Shown here one piece after another: positions 9,504 to 20,220 of a stretch of 64,000 nucleotides of DNA. Made by a program: the position numbers and the translations under genes. The stretch covers positions 62,001 to 126,000 of the forward strand of contig CAJJBI010000001.1 in assembly GCA_905182465.1 (NCBI GenBank), read 5' to 3'. The stretch is from Opitutaceae bacterium BACL24 MAG-120322-bin51 (GTDB lineage: Bacteria > Verrucomicrobiota > Verrucomicrobiia > Opitutales > Coraliomargaritaceae). Within the stretch, counting starts at the first letter, position 1; each line of letters opens with the position of its first letter. Under the pieces are notes generated by a model that saw nothing but the letters and a program-made list of their open reading frames with translations, did no database searches and was not told where the DNA came from.

Positions 9504-10376
9504 TTAGACAACAGGCGACTGCACTTCCACCTCATCGACTGATGCCTCAGCGATGTGCTTCATGATAGCCTTAGCCTGCGCTAGTGGACTGTTCAACGCA
9601 GTCGCTAGCTTCGTCTGTGTGCAAGCGGTGATAGCGACACTTCGTCTGGACGATAAGTTTCGCTGGTTGAGTGCCACGACGACTCCAGGAACGCTTGGGT
9701 TGAAAGCGATACTCTCGGCTGTGCGCCCAGTGAAGGAATGACCATCTAGGCACTGAGCGACGAAGCCCTCTGGTGAGTGACTGTAGGGAGTATAGCTGCG
9801 CTGGGCTGCATTGATCGCAAGTTGCGCTTGGGTCTCTGGCTTTGTTTTGTCGGGTTCTAAATTAGTGCCCGTGCTGTCGAGTAAGCCGTGCCCCTCTTTA
9901 CGGTTTTCACCGAAGGCTACTGGCAACAGGTCTTCGATTTGGAAGGTCTTTCCCTTGCAATGTATTTTAAGAGTCGAAGGGTTTGAGAGCTCTCGCATAA
10001 ACTGGCGACAATGGCCACAAGGCGTTTCCGAGATGTGCAGCACGACGACTTCACGCTCTTCGTGCATCCACGCATTCAGTATGGCTGACTGCTCGGCGTG
10101 GAGGCTTGCACTGAGCGGCACGCCCAGAAACTCCATATTCGCCCCGAGGTAGAGCTTGCCTGATTGTCCAACCGCGATGGCTCCAACATAGAAGCCGGAG
10201 ATCGGCGCGACAGAAAAACAAGCCGCTAGCTTTAACAAGTCGTCCGCCCGCTCGACGCCAACCGATTTAATCTGTCCGCTAAAGTCGGGGTCGTTTAGCT
10301 CAGAGATCAGCTGTGCCTTTTCAGGCTCTTCTAATTCAGCGAGTGCCGCTTCGATTTTTTGATTGGTCAACATCAC
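9504..10376 (-). CDS. cdd: Cytidine deaminase, dimeric E. coli type
   Basis: Hydrolytically deaminates cytidine/deoxycytidine to uridine/deoxyuridine in pyrimidine salvage. The zinc-binding and catalytic motifs are clear: LHAEQSAILNAW (His ligand and general-acid Glu) and ETPCGHCRQFMRE (two Cys ligands). The 290-residue length and a second, degenerate deaminase-like domain with PYSHSPEGFVAQCLDG match the E. coli-type two-domain enzyme rather than the ~130-residue tetrameric form. Two adjacent Met codons make the exact start uncertain by one residue. The YhaM-like gene ends 11 bases upstream, so the two nucleotide/RNA-turnover genes are probably co-transcribed. Confidence 0.93.
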   Translation of the reverse strand: MMLTNQKIEAALAELEEPEKAQLISELNDPDFSGQIKSVGVERADDLLKLAACFSVAPISGFYVGAIAVGQSGKLYLGANMEFLGVPLSASLHAEQSAILNAWMHEEREVVVLHISETPCGHCRQFMRELSNPSTLKIHCKGKTFQIEDLLPVAFGENRKEGHGLLDSTGTNLEPDKTKPETQAQLAINAAQRSYTPYSHSPEGFVAQCLDGHSFTGRTAESIAFNPSVPGVVVALNQRNLSSRRSVAITACTQTKLATALNSPLAQAKAIMKHIAEASVDEVEVQSPVV

Positions 10377-10387
10377 GCAGGTAGTCC

Positions 10388-11371
10388 CTAACTTTTGTCT
10401 GGCGGTGTGAGTAAGACGCGGGTTTTCAAGCCCATGAGATACTCGGAAAATTCTTCGCCTTCGGGGGAGTTTCTCAAGACGCGTTGTACCATGCCCATTT
10501 TGGCATCGAGGTTGTCGACCATGGAAACGAAGACTGCCTCAGGGGTTGCGGCCATGGCGGCGGCACCCCATTCCTTTTCGCCTTGGTGGCTGAGAATGAT
10601 GTGCTCTAAGCGCTCGGTCAGGTCGGCGTTGAGTTTGCTCTGGATGGCTGCTTTACGCGCAGTGCGGAAACCTAGTACAACGTGGCCTTGCAGCGTGCCT
10701 TTGCGGCTCACTTTAGCCGCAAATTCACCGATGTATTCCTCGAGTTTACCAATGTCATGTAAAATGATGCCTGCTATGGCGAGGTCGGCGTCGACTTGCG
10801 GATAGAGTGGTAGCAGGGCGCGAGCTGCACGCACCATGTGCGTGGTGTGCTCCAGTAAACCGTGGCGATAGGCGTGGTGCATACTAATCGCTGCCGTACT
10901 GATACGAAAATGTGCGCCCATTTCGTCCATGACACGCTGCACGGTTTCGCGCAACTGCAGGTGCTCAATTGCAGCGATAGCTTCTTCAATGTGCGCCCAG
11001 AGTTCGTCTTCAGATTCGGGCGGCACCTCTACCAGTTGGCTAAGCATGCTTTGCGCTTCTTCGTCGTCAGCCTCTACTTCTTCGGCCGCTTGGAGACGCG
11101 GGGAGAAGCGGTCTTGGTAATACTCAGTTTTACCAGATAGGCGTATCATTGAGCCTTCGGCTACATTTTCGAGTGAAGTAAAAACGGCCGAATCGCCAAA
11201 GGCGTTGGCGGTAAAACTGCCGCCCGCGTCGCCAAGTTCGACACTGAGGAAGGGATTGCCATTCTTGGCTGTCTTGACTGTCTTACGGCGTAGAATGAAT
11301 ATACTGCGGAAGGGCACCGCGATGGCAGGATCGAGTTGCTTGAGTTCTTGGACAGTCTTGAATTCGCTCAT
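10388..11371 (-). CDS. YhaM-like 3'-5' exoribonuclease (OB-fold plus HD domain)
   Basis: A cytoplasmic metal-dependent nuclease of the YhaM/CBF1 family, which trims RNA or single-stranded DNA from the 3' end. The N-terminal ~100 residues form an OB-fold (FLSVELGDAGGSFTANAFGD). The HD phosphohydrolase core has HGLLEHTTHM, then ILHDIGKLEEY, HIILSHQGEKEWG and VSMVDNLDAKMG as metal-ligand motifs. The start is set at the ATG giving MSEFKTVQEL; the open frame extends 18 codons further without similarity. It lies directly upstream of cdd. Confidence 0.87.
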   Translation of the reverse strand: MSEFKTVQELKQLDPAIAVPFRSIFILRRKTVKTAKNGNPFLSVELGDAGGSFTANAFGDSAVFTSLENVAEGSMIRLSGKTEYYQDRFSPRLQAAEEVEADDEEAQSMLSQLVEVPPESEDELWAHIEEAIAAIEHLQLRETVQRVMDEMGAHFRISTAAISMHHAYRHGLLEHTTHMVRAARALLPLYPQVDADLAIAGIILHDIGKLEEYIGEFAAKVSRKGTLQGHVVLGFRTARKAAIQSKLNADLTERLEHIILSHQGEKEWGAAAMAATPEAVFVSMVDNLDAKMGMVQRVLRNSPEGEEFSEYLMGLKTRVLLTPPDKS

Positions 11372-11599
11372 TGTTGAGTGGGGAGTTTGAAGGTGGTGAA
11401 GGATTAAAAGTCGGAATTTGTCCACGATGCTCCGTTATTGCTGTCGATGGGGCAAGTGCTTTTGCAATTGTAGCTTATGCTTCTCCGCTCAGTAGTGATC
11501 GGAGAAGTAGTGGTCTAAAAGTTTACGCTAAGGTAAGCGCCGATCGGGGATGGGGGTTGCTTAATCCTTTCTTCTACTTTCTGACTTCTTAACACTAAT

Positions 11600-12937
11600 A
11601 TGTCCTCCGCAGACCTAGAAACCGCAGCAAGGCGCAATGTGCGCAGCTTTACGCTTTTCCGCGCGTTCTTTTCGGCGCGTTTTTATTATCCGGTATATGC
11701 ACTGTTGTTCCTAGATTATGGGCTCACGCTGGGGCAGTTTGGGATGCTCAATGCTCTTTGGGCGGTAACGATTGTTTTATTGGAGATTCCCTCGGGCGCG
11801 CTAGCCGATACGATTGGTCGGCGCAAGCTACTGATATTTGGCGCTGTTTGCATGCTCCTTGAAATGGGAGTGCTTCTGGTTGCGCCGATTGGTGCTGGGA
11901 CTTGGCTCTTTGTGCTTTTTGCATTTAATCGCTTACTTAGTGGCGCGGCCGAAGCAGCGGTAAGTGGGGCGGATGAAGCGCTGGCGTATGATTCACTCAA
12001 GGCTGCAGGTCTTGAGGGTGAATGGGGTAAAGTGCTGGAAAGGGTCCAGCGTGACACATCCTTGGCTTTCTTTTTTGCCATGATGATTGGTGCGGCGGTT
12101 TATGATCCACAGATGGTGAACGCGGTTTTTCAATTCCTTGGTATATCTTTCGTGGTCGAACAAACACAGCTGATCAAATTGCCGATTTTACTGACTTTCT
12201 TTTCGGGCATCGTTGTTTTTTGTATGGCGCTGCGGATGAAGGAGCCACCCGCCGAGGAAGGCCGAACCGTGCGCGAGACCTTGGCCAATAGCTGGCGACT
12301 AACCGGTGCTGCCACGCGTTGGATTTGGGCGACTCCTTTGCCCTTTGCCATCATACTAGCTGCGATGGCGATAGATAGTGTCGTGCGGCAGTTCCTCACT
12401 CTGGCGAGTGAATATTGGAGTGTCATTGACCTGCCGATTGCGAGTTATGGATTGATTGGTTCGGGTATGGCGCTGATGGGGCTTTTTGTGCCGCGTATTG
12501 CGCGGCTGCTTGCGGAAAAGAGCACGCCAATTAAAAACTTTTTACTCACGGTGAGCGCAGTCATGGTCGGGTTGATTGGCTTAAGTTTGGCGATTCCGGT
12601 TTGGGGTATTCTTCCTGCGGTTTTACTTTATGCGTCGATACAATTGATGGGATTTTTCGTGAGTCGTTATTTGAACGAGGCCGCACCGTCCGAGCAACGG
12701 GCGACGGTGCTAAGCTTCCGCGGGCTCTCGACCAATTTTAGCTATGGAGCGGTCTCGATCATGTATTCTGGTTTGATTGTATGGATCAAAACGGAGGCTG
12801 AAAATTCAGCCGCGGGCGAAGTCACGCAGCATTCGGTATTTGTCGAATCACTGCAGTTCTTCCCTTTGTACTTCGCGTTTACTGCTGTGTTGGTGTTTGT
12901 GATTCATTGGCTACGGTTTGGGCGAAAGTCGCAGTAA
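11600..12937 (+). CDS. MFS transporter
   Basis: An inner-membrane major facilitator of 445 residues with about 12 hydrophobic segments. The loop between segments 2 and 3 has the MFS-like ALADTIGRRKLLIFG motif (D-x-x-GRR). LEIPSGALADTIGRR resembles drug/sugar exporters annotated simply as MFS transporters. It is divergent from the YhaM-cdd operon with a 228-base spacer. The substrate is not predictable and no regulator sits beside it. Confidence 0.85.
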   Translation: MSSADLETAARRNVRSFTLFRAFFSARFYYPVYALLFLDYGLTLGQFGMLNALWAVTIVLLEIPSGALADTIGRRKLLIFGAVCMLLEMGVLLVAPIGAGTWLFVLFAFNRLLSGAAEAAVSGADEALAYDSLKAAGLEGEWGKVLERVQRDTSLAFFFAMMIGAAVYDPQMVNAVFQFLGISFVVEQTQLIKLPILLTFFSGIVVFCMALRMKEPPAEEGRTVRETLANSWRLTGAATRWIWATPLPFAIILAAMAIDSVVRQFLTLASEYWSVIDLPIASYGLIGSGMALMGLFVPRIARLLAEKSTPIKNFLLTVSAVMVGLIGLSLAIPVWGILPAVLLYASIQLMGFFVSRYLNEAAPSEQRATVLSFRGLSTNFSYGAVSIMYSGLIVWIKTEAENSAAGEVTQHSVFVESLQFFPLYFAFTAVLVFVIHWLRFGRKSQ

Positions 12938-13063
12938 GCAAACTCGCCAAGGCCGTAAGCATGCCCTAGCACGCTATGCGTTTAATTTGACTCGTTTCAG
13001 GATACAAGCTCCTGGATACAAGGATGTGACGAGTAAGATCCCACACTATTGTGGCTTCCTCTC

Positions 13064-14300
13064 TTACACAAAAGGGACGTGCTCGTATTTATCACCGAGA
13101 ATTTTGCTGGAGTCGGCTTCGAGCCATTTGTCGAGGACGCTGCTGTAGACGCCTCGGAAGTCCGTCGAGTATTTGAGGTCTTTTGTGGCGTCGGTCACGA
13201 GTTCGGGGGTCTGGCCGAGGAGGCCACCTTTGACCTTTGAACCCATTACAAAGAGAGGGGCGGCAGTGCCATGGTCGGTTCCGCCGCTGCCGTTTTCAGC
13301 GGGGCGTCGGCCGAACTCAGAGAAGGTCATAGTCATGACCTGGTCGTCTTTACTGTGAGCGGTGAGATCTTTTTGGAAGGCGCTCATGCTGCTAGAAAGC
13401 TCGGTCAGGAGGCGCTGGTGGTTGTTTAATTGGTTGGCGTGGGTATCATAGCCGCCTTGGGAAACGAAGTAAACACGGGTCTCCATGTCGGCGTGAATGA
13501 GGGCGGCGACCCGTTTGAGCGATTGGGCAAGTTTGGTTCCAGGATAGGTGGTCTGTGGTTTGTATTTGCTGATGATTTTTTCCACGCGTCGCTCGGTAAC
13601 GAGTGTATTCATCATAGTGTGCTGGAGGTAGCTAGCATTGCCTTCGATGTGGTCGGCTTGGAGTAGCTTTTCATAGGCGAGGTCGGCGGGGTCTTGGCCA
13701 CGGTCGAACTTGCCATAGGGTTTCATGCCGAAGAGCGAATGCGACTCCTGGGAGAGGTAGGACTGGGGGATCATGTCGCCTACGTGGATTGCGGCGGGAT
13801 CGGTGTCGGCACTCTCTGTTTCGGGGCTGCCGGCGCAGTCGTTGTCAAAGTAGCGACCGAGCCAGCCTTCGCGTTGAAAGGTATCAGAATCACTCGCAGT
13901 TTCCCAGATCTCAGTTGAACGGAAGTGGCTGCGGTTGGGGTTGGGGTAACCGACGTTTTGAACGATGGAGAGTTTGCCTTCGCCGTAGAGTTCGTGGAGC
14001 GGCTGGCAAGCGGGGTGGAGAGCGAGGTCGTCGTTGAGTTCGAGTAGATTGTTTTTTAAGCCGAGCGTTGGACGCAGATTGTAGTAACGGTCGTCAGTAA
14101 AAGGTATGACAGTGTTGAGCCCATCGTTGCCACCTGCGAGTTGCACGATGACCAGAATGCTGCGGTCACGCTCCGGGGCAGGGAGTCTGCGCCATGGCAC
14201 TGCGAGCTAGAAAGGCAGGGGCGACACCGCTGAAGGCGAGGAAGCCTAGGCCGCCGGCACCACGGACAAATTCACGACGAGTTAGGGGCAGGTTTTGCAT
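13064..14300 (-). pseudogene. DUF1501 protein with Tat signal (single-base frame break near the N-terminus)
   Basis: DUF1501 proteins are exported, sulfatase-superfamily-like proteins common in Planctomycetes and Verrucomicrobia and of unknown role. The start at 14300 opens with a twin-arginine signal (LTRREFVRGAGGLGFLAFSG) ending near ARSAMAQTP. The frame then breaks at about 14173-14184, in a C-rich stretch, by one extra base, and continues as APERDRSILVIVQLAGGNDG. From there to the stop the protein is intact (FSEFGRRPAENGSGGTDHGT, a family hallmark). The total is about 410 residues. The intact body suggests a recent lesion or a sequence error rather than decay. It lies just downstream of the DUF1800 partner. 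Confidence 0.8.
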
Positions 14301-14346
14301 GTAGTAGAGAGTATAGGGGAAACTAGGGAATTGAATATCCTACGTG

Positions 14347-15814
14347 TTAACTCAGATTGTAGGCGGGCGATTGGAGGAGAGCGATGATTGCGAAACGGAC
14401 GCGCTTGGCGGAGCCTTCGCTAGAGGTGTCGCCGATGATTTCTTCGAGAGACTTCGAGTAATTGGGGCGGGAGGGCGCGGTGATAAAGTAGGTCGTGAAG
14501 TGTTTTGCTAGATCGTCGGAGGCAAGGCTGAGGACTTGCTTAAGGCGCTCGTTCGTGACGAGGAAGTTGCCTCGTCCTGCCTTGCGGGCTGCAGAGAGGG
14601 CGCGCTGTTCGTTACCATTGAGTTTCTTTTCATTGAGGTTTGCAAAGAGGTAGTCGACTAATTGGCGGCGCGCACTGATTGTGGTGGAGTTGATCCAGTA
14701 TTCGCCGTAGAGCCAGCCACGGACGTTGGGAGGGTTGTAGAAGGCTTGCCCCATGGTGGACATGCCGCGGAGCACACGGGTTTGGAAGGGCGCGACATCT
14801 AGGCGGAGGTCTTGGCAAAGTCCGATATAAAAATGAACGGGGCTTTTGACCATATTGCCACGATAGGCAGGATGGAAAAAGAGGCGGCTTTCAAAGAAGG
14901 TCTTCATTAGGTAGGGTAGACTAAACTGGTTATCTGCCCACTGCTCACCAAGCGCTTCGATATAGGCCTCGTCGACGGCTTCTTCGGTCAGGTAAAACTT
15001 TATCAACTCGCGGATTAGAAAAGTCCTCGCGGCGGGCTGTTTAAAGGTGAGGTCGATCACATCGTCGCCATCCCATTTACCCGTCTCACCGAAGACGGTT
15101 TTCTCGGTCTCATCTTGGAGCTTTTCTGATTGGTAATATTTGTAGCGCCTCATTACGCGGTAGCCTGTAAAGGCACGCGAGGCTTCTTTAATGTCGTCTT
15201 CGGTATAGTTACCCTCCCCGAGTGTGAAGAGTTCAAAGAGCTCTCGAGCGAAGTTCTCGTTCGGCTTGTTGGCGGTGTTTTTGTCGAGGTCTAGGTAGCG
15301 CACCATGGCTGGCTCGCGACTAACGCGCTTGCATAGCTCGGGGTAGCTAAGCGTCGTGCCATCTCGGAGCATTTGCTGCATGGCGTAGAGTAGGGGGGGG
15401 TCTTTAATCTTTTGCTGCTCCACGACAAAGATATCTTGTAGAAACATAACGAATTTTTCGCGGGCGCTATTTTCCGGCTCGCGCACGTAGTAAAACCAAT
15501 CCATCGCGAAACTGCGAAAAAGTTCGTTTTCCTCCCGTTGCAGCTCTCGGCGCAGTTCGCGCTTTGCTCTCCGCATCTTTGCCTTTTTTGTACATGTTTA
15601 GATAGCGTGCGGGTGCTTCGTCGGTGAATGTTTTTAATTCCTCGGATCGGGGCAACACAGCACCTTCTTTGAAGGCCGTTTCGATATAGGCACCTGGTGA
15701 ACTGCGCAGGGCGGAAGTCACCGCTTCTGGAGTCGCGGAAAAACCGACACGCCGGAGGAAATGTTGGGCAGTTCCGATGTCCCAAAAGCCGCCTGGTAAA
15801 GTGTTTCCAAGCAT
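14347..15814 (-). pseudogene. DUF1800 protein (single-base frame break in an A-run)
   Basis: DUF1800 proteins almost always pair with DUF1501 and are of unknown function. Typical motifs are AQHFLRRVGFSATPEAV at the N-terminus, FMLFL-like REKFVMFLQDIFVVEQQ, NENFARELFELFTLGEGNYTEDD split over the middle, and VRGWLYGEYWINSTTI. The N-terminal part (from 15814) and the C-terminal part (ending 14347) lie in different frames. The switch is at an A6 run (T6 on the plus strand, 15584-15589), where removing one base rejoins the frame as NMYKKAKMRRAKREL. The joined length is about 489 residues. Coordinates span both parts. A homopolymer consensus error is the simplest explanation. Confidence 0.8.
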
Positions 15815-15982
15815 CTTTTACAGCGAATGTATCAGGGGTGGGGGATACGGTATTCATAACAATAGGGACTAATGTATATAGTTGGGCGCAGTTGAAAAGT
15901 TTCAAATTCCTGAAACAGCGCTGAAAAATGCCGGAAAAGCGTTGAACTAAGCCTCACGGCTAGTTTCGTAGGCGATAACATC

Positions 15983-17797
15983 GTGTTACGCTTTAAAAAT
16001 AAGACTGCCCCGCTTTTACTGGTATTGTTCGCTTTGTTCGGACTGACCGCTTGTGTGGAGCCGCCTCAGGTCGAGCGGGCGATTCATCCTCTACCTGAGG
16101 ATGCCTTTGTTACGGATGCTCCATTGGGACGCTATGGAGGCATTTTTGTGCTTAACGAGACGACGCAACCCACGACTTTTAATCCCCAAGTACCAAACAA
16201 CGTCTCTACCAGTGTTCTGCTCACTCGATTACTCACACCTCTGGTTGCTTTCGACCCGTCCTCGCAGACTTATGAGCCTGCGCTGGCGCGATCTTGGGAA
16301 ATTGGTGAGGACAACAAGTCCTACACCTTTCACCTCCGCCGTGGTGTGCTTTGGAGTGACGGCAGTCCCTTTACGGCAGACGATGTGATCTTTACCTTCG
16401 ATTGCATACTCACCGAGATCGAAGACCCCGAATCGGGGAAGCTACGCCCAAAGTATCCCTCGCGCTACTATAAGCAGTATCTGATCAATGGAGAAAAGCT
16501 GCGCTATACGAAAGTCGACGACTATACAGTGCGCTTCGACCTGCCGACTGTTTACGGGCCCTTCATCTACGATATCCGTCAGCCAATTTTACCCAAACAC
16601 AAGCTCCACGCATCTTTCGTGGACGGTAGTTTTACTAAACAGTGGTCGACCCAAGTCGCGATTGAGTCACCCGAAGAGATCGTCGGCACGGGGCCGTTCA
16701 CAATCTTTTCTTACAAGCCTGGCGAAAGACTAGTACTGACCCCAAATCCGCACTATTGGAAAATTGATCAAAGTGGTCAGCGCCTGCCTTATCTCGATTA
16801 TTTTATCCTTAAGTTCGTTTCGGAGTCGAACACCGCAGTTGCACACTTTGCGACGGGTAAGAGCGACGCTTCTGGGGTCGGTGCCTCCGATAACATATGG
16901 GTTAAAGAAGCCGCCGAAACCTACGGCTTTACTCTTCACGACCGAGGCCCCTCCTCAAGTGTGAACTTTTTTTGGTTCAATCAGCACCGTGGCAGCGACA
17001 AAGCGGACAAGCCCTACCTGCCTCCGCACAAGCTAAGGTGGTTTACGGACAAACGTTTTCGCCAAGCAGTGCAATACGCGACGAATCGTCAGGGCATAAT
17101 TAATGCATTGCTCTTCGGGAAGGGCGAGCCGCTCACCTCGATCATCGCGCCCGCCCAGGGCAAATGGCATAATCCCGATCTGCCTCGTTACGATTACGAC
17201 CCCGAAAAAGCCCGCGATTTACTAAGTGAGTCGGGCTTCTACTGGGACGCGCAGGGCAAGCTTTTTGACCGTGAGGGCATTCTGGTCGAGTTCACCTTAC
17301 TCCTCGTAGAGAGTGCGTCCTTCGACACCATTGGCGTGACTTTTGTAGAAAATATGAAAGCTCTTGGCCTGAGCGTAAAGATGGAGCGCTGCGACTTCGC
17401 CACCTTGCTTCGCCGCACCGACGATACTTTCAATTACGATATGACGATGTTAGGCTGGGGCTCCCCCGATGCGTCCTACGATCCTTCCGGAAGTAAAGCT
17501 CTCTTCCTAAGCAGTGGGCAATTCCACCAATGGTATCCTGAGCAATCCGAACCCGCGACCTTGTGGGAGGCGCGCATCGATGAGCTGATCGGCCTGCAAG
17601 AGAGGACTCTCGACGAAGCCGTCCGCGTGGCCTACATGCATGAGGTGCAAGCTATCCTCGCAGAAGAGCTGCCCTTGCTCTACGGCTTCACTCCATACGG
17701 ATACGTCGGCGTTAAAAATAAATGGCGAAATGTATTCGTGCCATCCGCCGGTACTACCCTGTGGAATATCGAAGAAATCTGGACGCCCGAGCCCTAA
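15983..17797 (+). CDS. Peptide ABC transporter substrate-binding lipoprotein (DppA/OppA family)
   Basis: This is the periplasmic binding component of a peptide-type importer (SBP family 5). The GTG at 15983 gives a lipoprotein signal ending in LFGLTAC, so the mature protein is probably lipid-anchored. Family features include LARSWEIGEDNKSYTFHLR, GVLWSDGSPFTADDV and EIVGTGPFTI. The 604 residues are on the long side of the family. The fused permease starts 9 bases after the stop and an ATPase follows, so this is a three-gene importer operon. Confidence 0.92.
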   Translation: MLRFKNKTAPLLLVLFALFGLTACVEPPQVERAIHPLPEDAFVTDAPLGRYGGIFVLNETTQPTTFNPQVPNNVSTSVLLTRLLTPLVAFDPSSQTYEPALARSWEIGEDNKSYTFHLRRGVLWSDGSPFTADDVIFTFDCILTEIEDPESGKLRPKYPSRYYKQYLINGEKLRYTKVDDYTVRFDLPTVYGPFIYDIRQPILPKHKLHASFVDGSFTKQWSTQVAIESPEEIVGTGPFTIFSYKPGERLVLTPNPHYWKIDQSGQRLPYLDYFILKFVSESNTAVAHFATGKSDASGVGASDNIWVKEAAETYGFTLHDRGPSSSVNFFWFNQHRGSDKADKPYLPPHKLRWFTDKRFRQAVQYATNRQGIINALLFGKGEPLTSIIAPAQGKWHNPDLPRYDYDPEKARDLLSESGFYWDAQGKLFDREGILVEFTLLLVESASFDTIGVTFVENMKALGLSVKMERCDFATLLRRTDDTFNYDMTMLGWGSPDASYDPSGSKALFLSSGQFHQWYPEQSEPATLWEARIDELIGLQERTLDEAVRVAYMHEVQAILAEELPLLYGFTPYGYVGVKNKWRNVFVPSAGTTLWNIEEIWTPEP

Positions 17798-17806
17798 ATC
17801 TGAACC

Positions 17807-20110
17807 ATGTTTGCCTTCATTATACGACGTCTGCTTTCATTGGTGCCGCTTCTACTCGGGGTGAGCTTATTGGTCTCTTTGCTTATGTATCTCTCGCCAG
17901 GCGATTTTCTGACGCAAGCGCGCGCCGCAAAAGATATCGATCCTGCGATCATTGAGCAACAAGAGCGTCAACTCGGCCTCGTCAATGCCGAGGGTGAGGC
18001 GACTGCGTGGTTCGTCCGTTACGGGCACTGGATGGCTAATATTTCGCCGGTCAAATATGGGCCTTGGGTCGGTCAGCCTGAAGAGGGACTCTCCTTTGGC
18101 TGGCCTTATTTTGGTGAGTCTTGGACGTATAAAGTCGAAGTGTTTACCCTACTCAAACAGCGAGTGCCGGCCACTTTCATCCTCTCGCTAACTTCGATCT
18201 TCTTTGCATGGTGTATCGCCATTCCGCTAGGTGTGCTCGCGGCTATTTATAAAGACTCAATCTTTGACCGTATCTCTGCACTCCTAGCCTACGCTGCGCT
18301 CTCGATCCCTGAGTTTTTCTTAGCTATTTTGGCGGTCTATTTTGCCGCCATCACAGGGATATTCCCGGAAGGCGGACGTTCGTCCGTTGAGAGTGAGTTT
18401 CTCGGTCTTGGGGCACGCATCCTGGACTACGGCTATCACCTGATACTGCCGACTGTCGTCCTGGGAATCGGGAGTGTCGCTGGGATGATGCGTATCATGC
18501 GGGCAAATTTCATTGATTACATGCAGGCCGAGTTCGCCACCACTGCTCGGGCCAAGGGGGTAGCTGAGCGTGTGATTATGTTTAAACACGTCTTACGAAA
18601 TGCGATCAACCCGCTGATTACTGCATTTGGTTATTCCTTTGCTAGTCTACTCTCAGGAGCACTGCTCGTTGAAAATGTAATGAACTATCCCGGGCTCGGG
18701 CAGTTGATCTACGAAGCACTCATCCGTGAGGACCAGTATGTGGTCATGGCCGGCGTCCTTATCGGCGTAGTCATGTTGGTTTTTGGTAATCTGTTCTCCG
18801 ATCTGCTGCTCGGCTGGATGGATCCTCGTATTCGCATAGAGGGTGGAGCGAAAAACGGCGCTAGCGGGCAAAAGGCGAATCTCGTTTGGCTCGTGTTGAT
18901 CGGCATCATCGCGCTTCAGATTTTACTAGAAGTTTTTGCCCCCAGCTTACTCGGGATGATTGGTCTGATATTGAAATATATTGGCTTGCTCTTAGTGGGC
19001 TTGCTTACGGTGGCCTGTGTGCTGCTCGTCGGCTACATCGTCGTTACTCTGTTTCGCCGTTTGATAGGTGATGTTTTACGCCGTCCGATGGGGGCGGCTG
19101 CGCTGGCCGTCCTTACTTTACTCTATTGTGGGGCACTTTTCGCGCCGGCAATTTCACCTTACCCAATCACCCAACAGAACCTTGGAAAGCCCTACCACCC
19201 GCCGACCAGCTATGCTTGGAAAGACGGTACTCTGCATGCTAAGCTCTATCAAAAAGAAGCCGTTGGTTCGCCTACCTACATCCATCCTGAGGATGCGACC
19301 GCGCCAATCGTTTGGTTTTCGAAGTCCGAGTCTTACAAATTGTTCGGGTTCATCCCGATGGAGCGTAAACTCTTTCAGCTCGACACAGAAGACTCCGCAG
19401 CGCGGATCTATTTACTTGGTTCTGACGCAACGGGGCGCGATATATTTAGCCGCTTGCTACACGGCTCTCAGGTCTCGCTCTCGATTGGTTTTATAGGCAT
19501 CTCGATCACCCTGATACTCGGCTTCATCGTCGGCTCACTAGCGGGTTACTATGGCGGTACGGTTGACTTTGTTGCCATGCGCTTGGTGGAACTGCTAATG
19601 TCGATCCCTGGCCTCTACCTCCTGCTCGCGCTTCGCTCGGCATTCATCAGTCCCGACTTTTCGCCGACGCAGGTCTACATGGTCATCATCGTAATTTTAT
19701 CAGTGATTGGTTGGGCAGGCACCGCACGGATTATCCGTGGCATGACGCTCTCGATACGTAATCGTTCGTTTGTCGTTGCGGCTGAGAGCATGGGGCAGTG
19801 CGTACCTATGATCTTGATCAAACACATTCTACCTAACATCGCTAGCTACCTGCTCGTCGCCGCCACGCTAGCTATCCCCGGTTACATCTTGGCCGAGGCC
19901 GCCTTGTCCTTCCTTGGCCTCGGCATCTCCGAGCCTTCCGCCTCGTGGGGCTTGATGCTCAAGCAATCGCAGGGAAACATGATCGTATTTTTCATGAATT
20001 TCTGGTGGATGCTAACTCCTGGCCTTGCTATCTTTGTCACAGTGATTGCCTACAATGTGTTGGGCGATGTGCTCCGTGATATCGTGGATCCTAAAATGCA
20101 AACCCGCTAA
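17807..20110 (+). CDS. Fused DppB-DppC type peptide ABC transporter permease
   Basis: One 767-residue inner-membrane protein contains both permeases normally made from two genes. The N-terminal half is DppB-like, with an N-terminal FIIRRLLSLVPLLLGV anchor, an EAA-type loop (TARAKGVAERVIMFKHVLRNA) and WMDPRIRIEGG at its end. A linker with extra hydrophobic segments follows (about residues 360-430). The C-terminal half is DppC-like: GSDATGRDIFSRLLHG, GIIRGMTLSIRN-like WAGTARIIRGM and VVAAESMGQCVPMILIKHILPN. The reading frame is open throughout and no internal stop or start suggests a merged annotation. A long periplasmic insertion (residues about 450-540) precedes the second EAA domain. Confidence 0.9.
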   Translation: MFAFIIRRLLSLVPLLLGVSLLVSLLMYLSPGDFLTQARAAKDIDPAIIEQQERQLGLVNAEGEATAWFVRYGHWMANISPVKYGPWVGQPEEGLSFGWPYFGESWTYKVEVFTLLKQRVPATFILSLTSIFFAWCIAIPLGVLAAIYKDSIFDRISALLAYAALSIPEFFLAILAVYFAAITGIFPEGGRSSVESEFLGLGARILDYGYHLILPTVVLGIGSVAGMMRIMRANFIDYMQAEFATTARAKGVAERVIMFKHVLRNAINPLITAFGYSFASLLSGALLVENVMNYPGLGQLIYEALIREDQYVVMAGVLIGVVMLVFGNLFSDLLLGWMDPRIRIEGGAKNGASGQKANLVWLVLIGIIALQILLEVFAPSLLGMIGLILKYIGLLLVGLLTVACVLLVGYIVVTLFRRLIGDVLRRPMGAAALAVLTLLYCGALFAPAISPYPITQQNLGKPYHPPTSYAWKDGTLHAKLYQKEAVGSPTYIHPEDATAPIVWFSKSESYKLFGFIPMERKLFQLDTEDSAARIYLLGSDATGRDIFSRLLHGSQVSLSIGFIGISITLILGFIVGSLAGYYGGTVDFVAMRLVELLMSIPGLYLLLALRSAFISPDFSPTQVYMVIIVILSVIGWAGTARIIRGMTLSIRNRSFVVAAESMGQCVPMILIKHILPNIASYLLVAATLAIPGYILAEAALSFLGLGISEPSASWGLMLKQSQGNMIVFFMNFWWMLTPGLAIFVTVIAYNVLGDVLRDIVDPKMQTR

Positions 20111-20220
20111 GAAGGTCGGACATTGAAGGTCTAAATTCGAATCCTGAACGAACCTAATAATTTCTAATTTACAATCATTCAGCATTGGACGTTCGATCTT
20201 TGACGTTTATTGTTCTTATT

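Noticed and set aside
13000-13022. GGATACAAG repeated twice at a 14-base period
   Set aside because: Short and isolated, between a gene end and a convergent gene; no promoter or hairpin linked to it, so likely chance or minor slippage.
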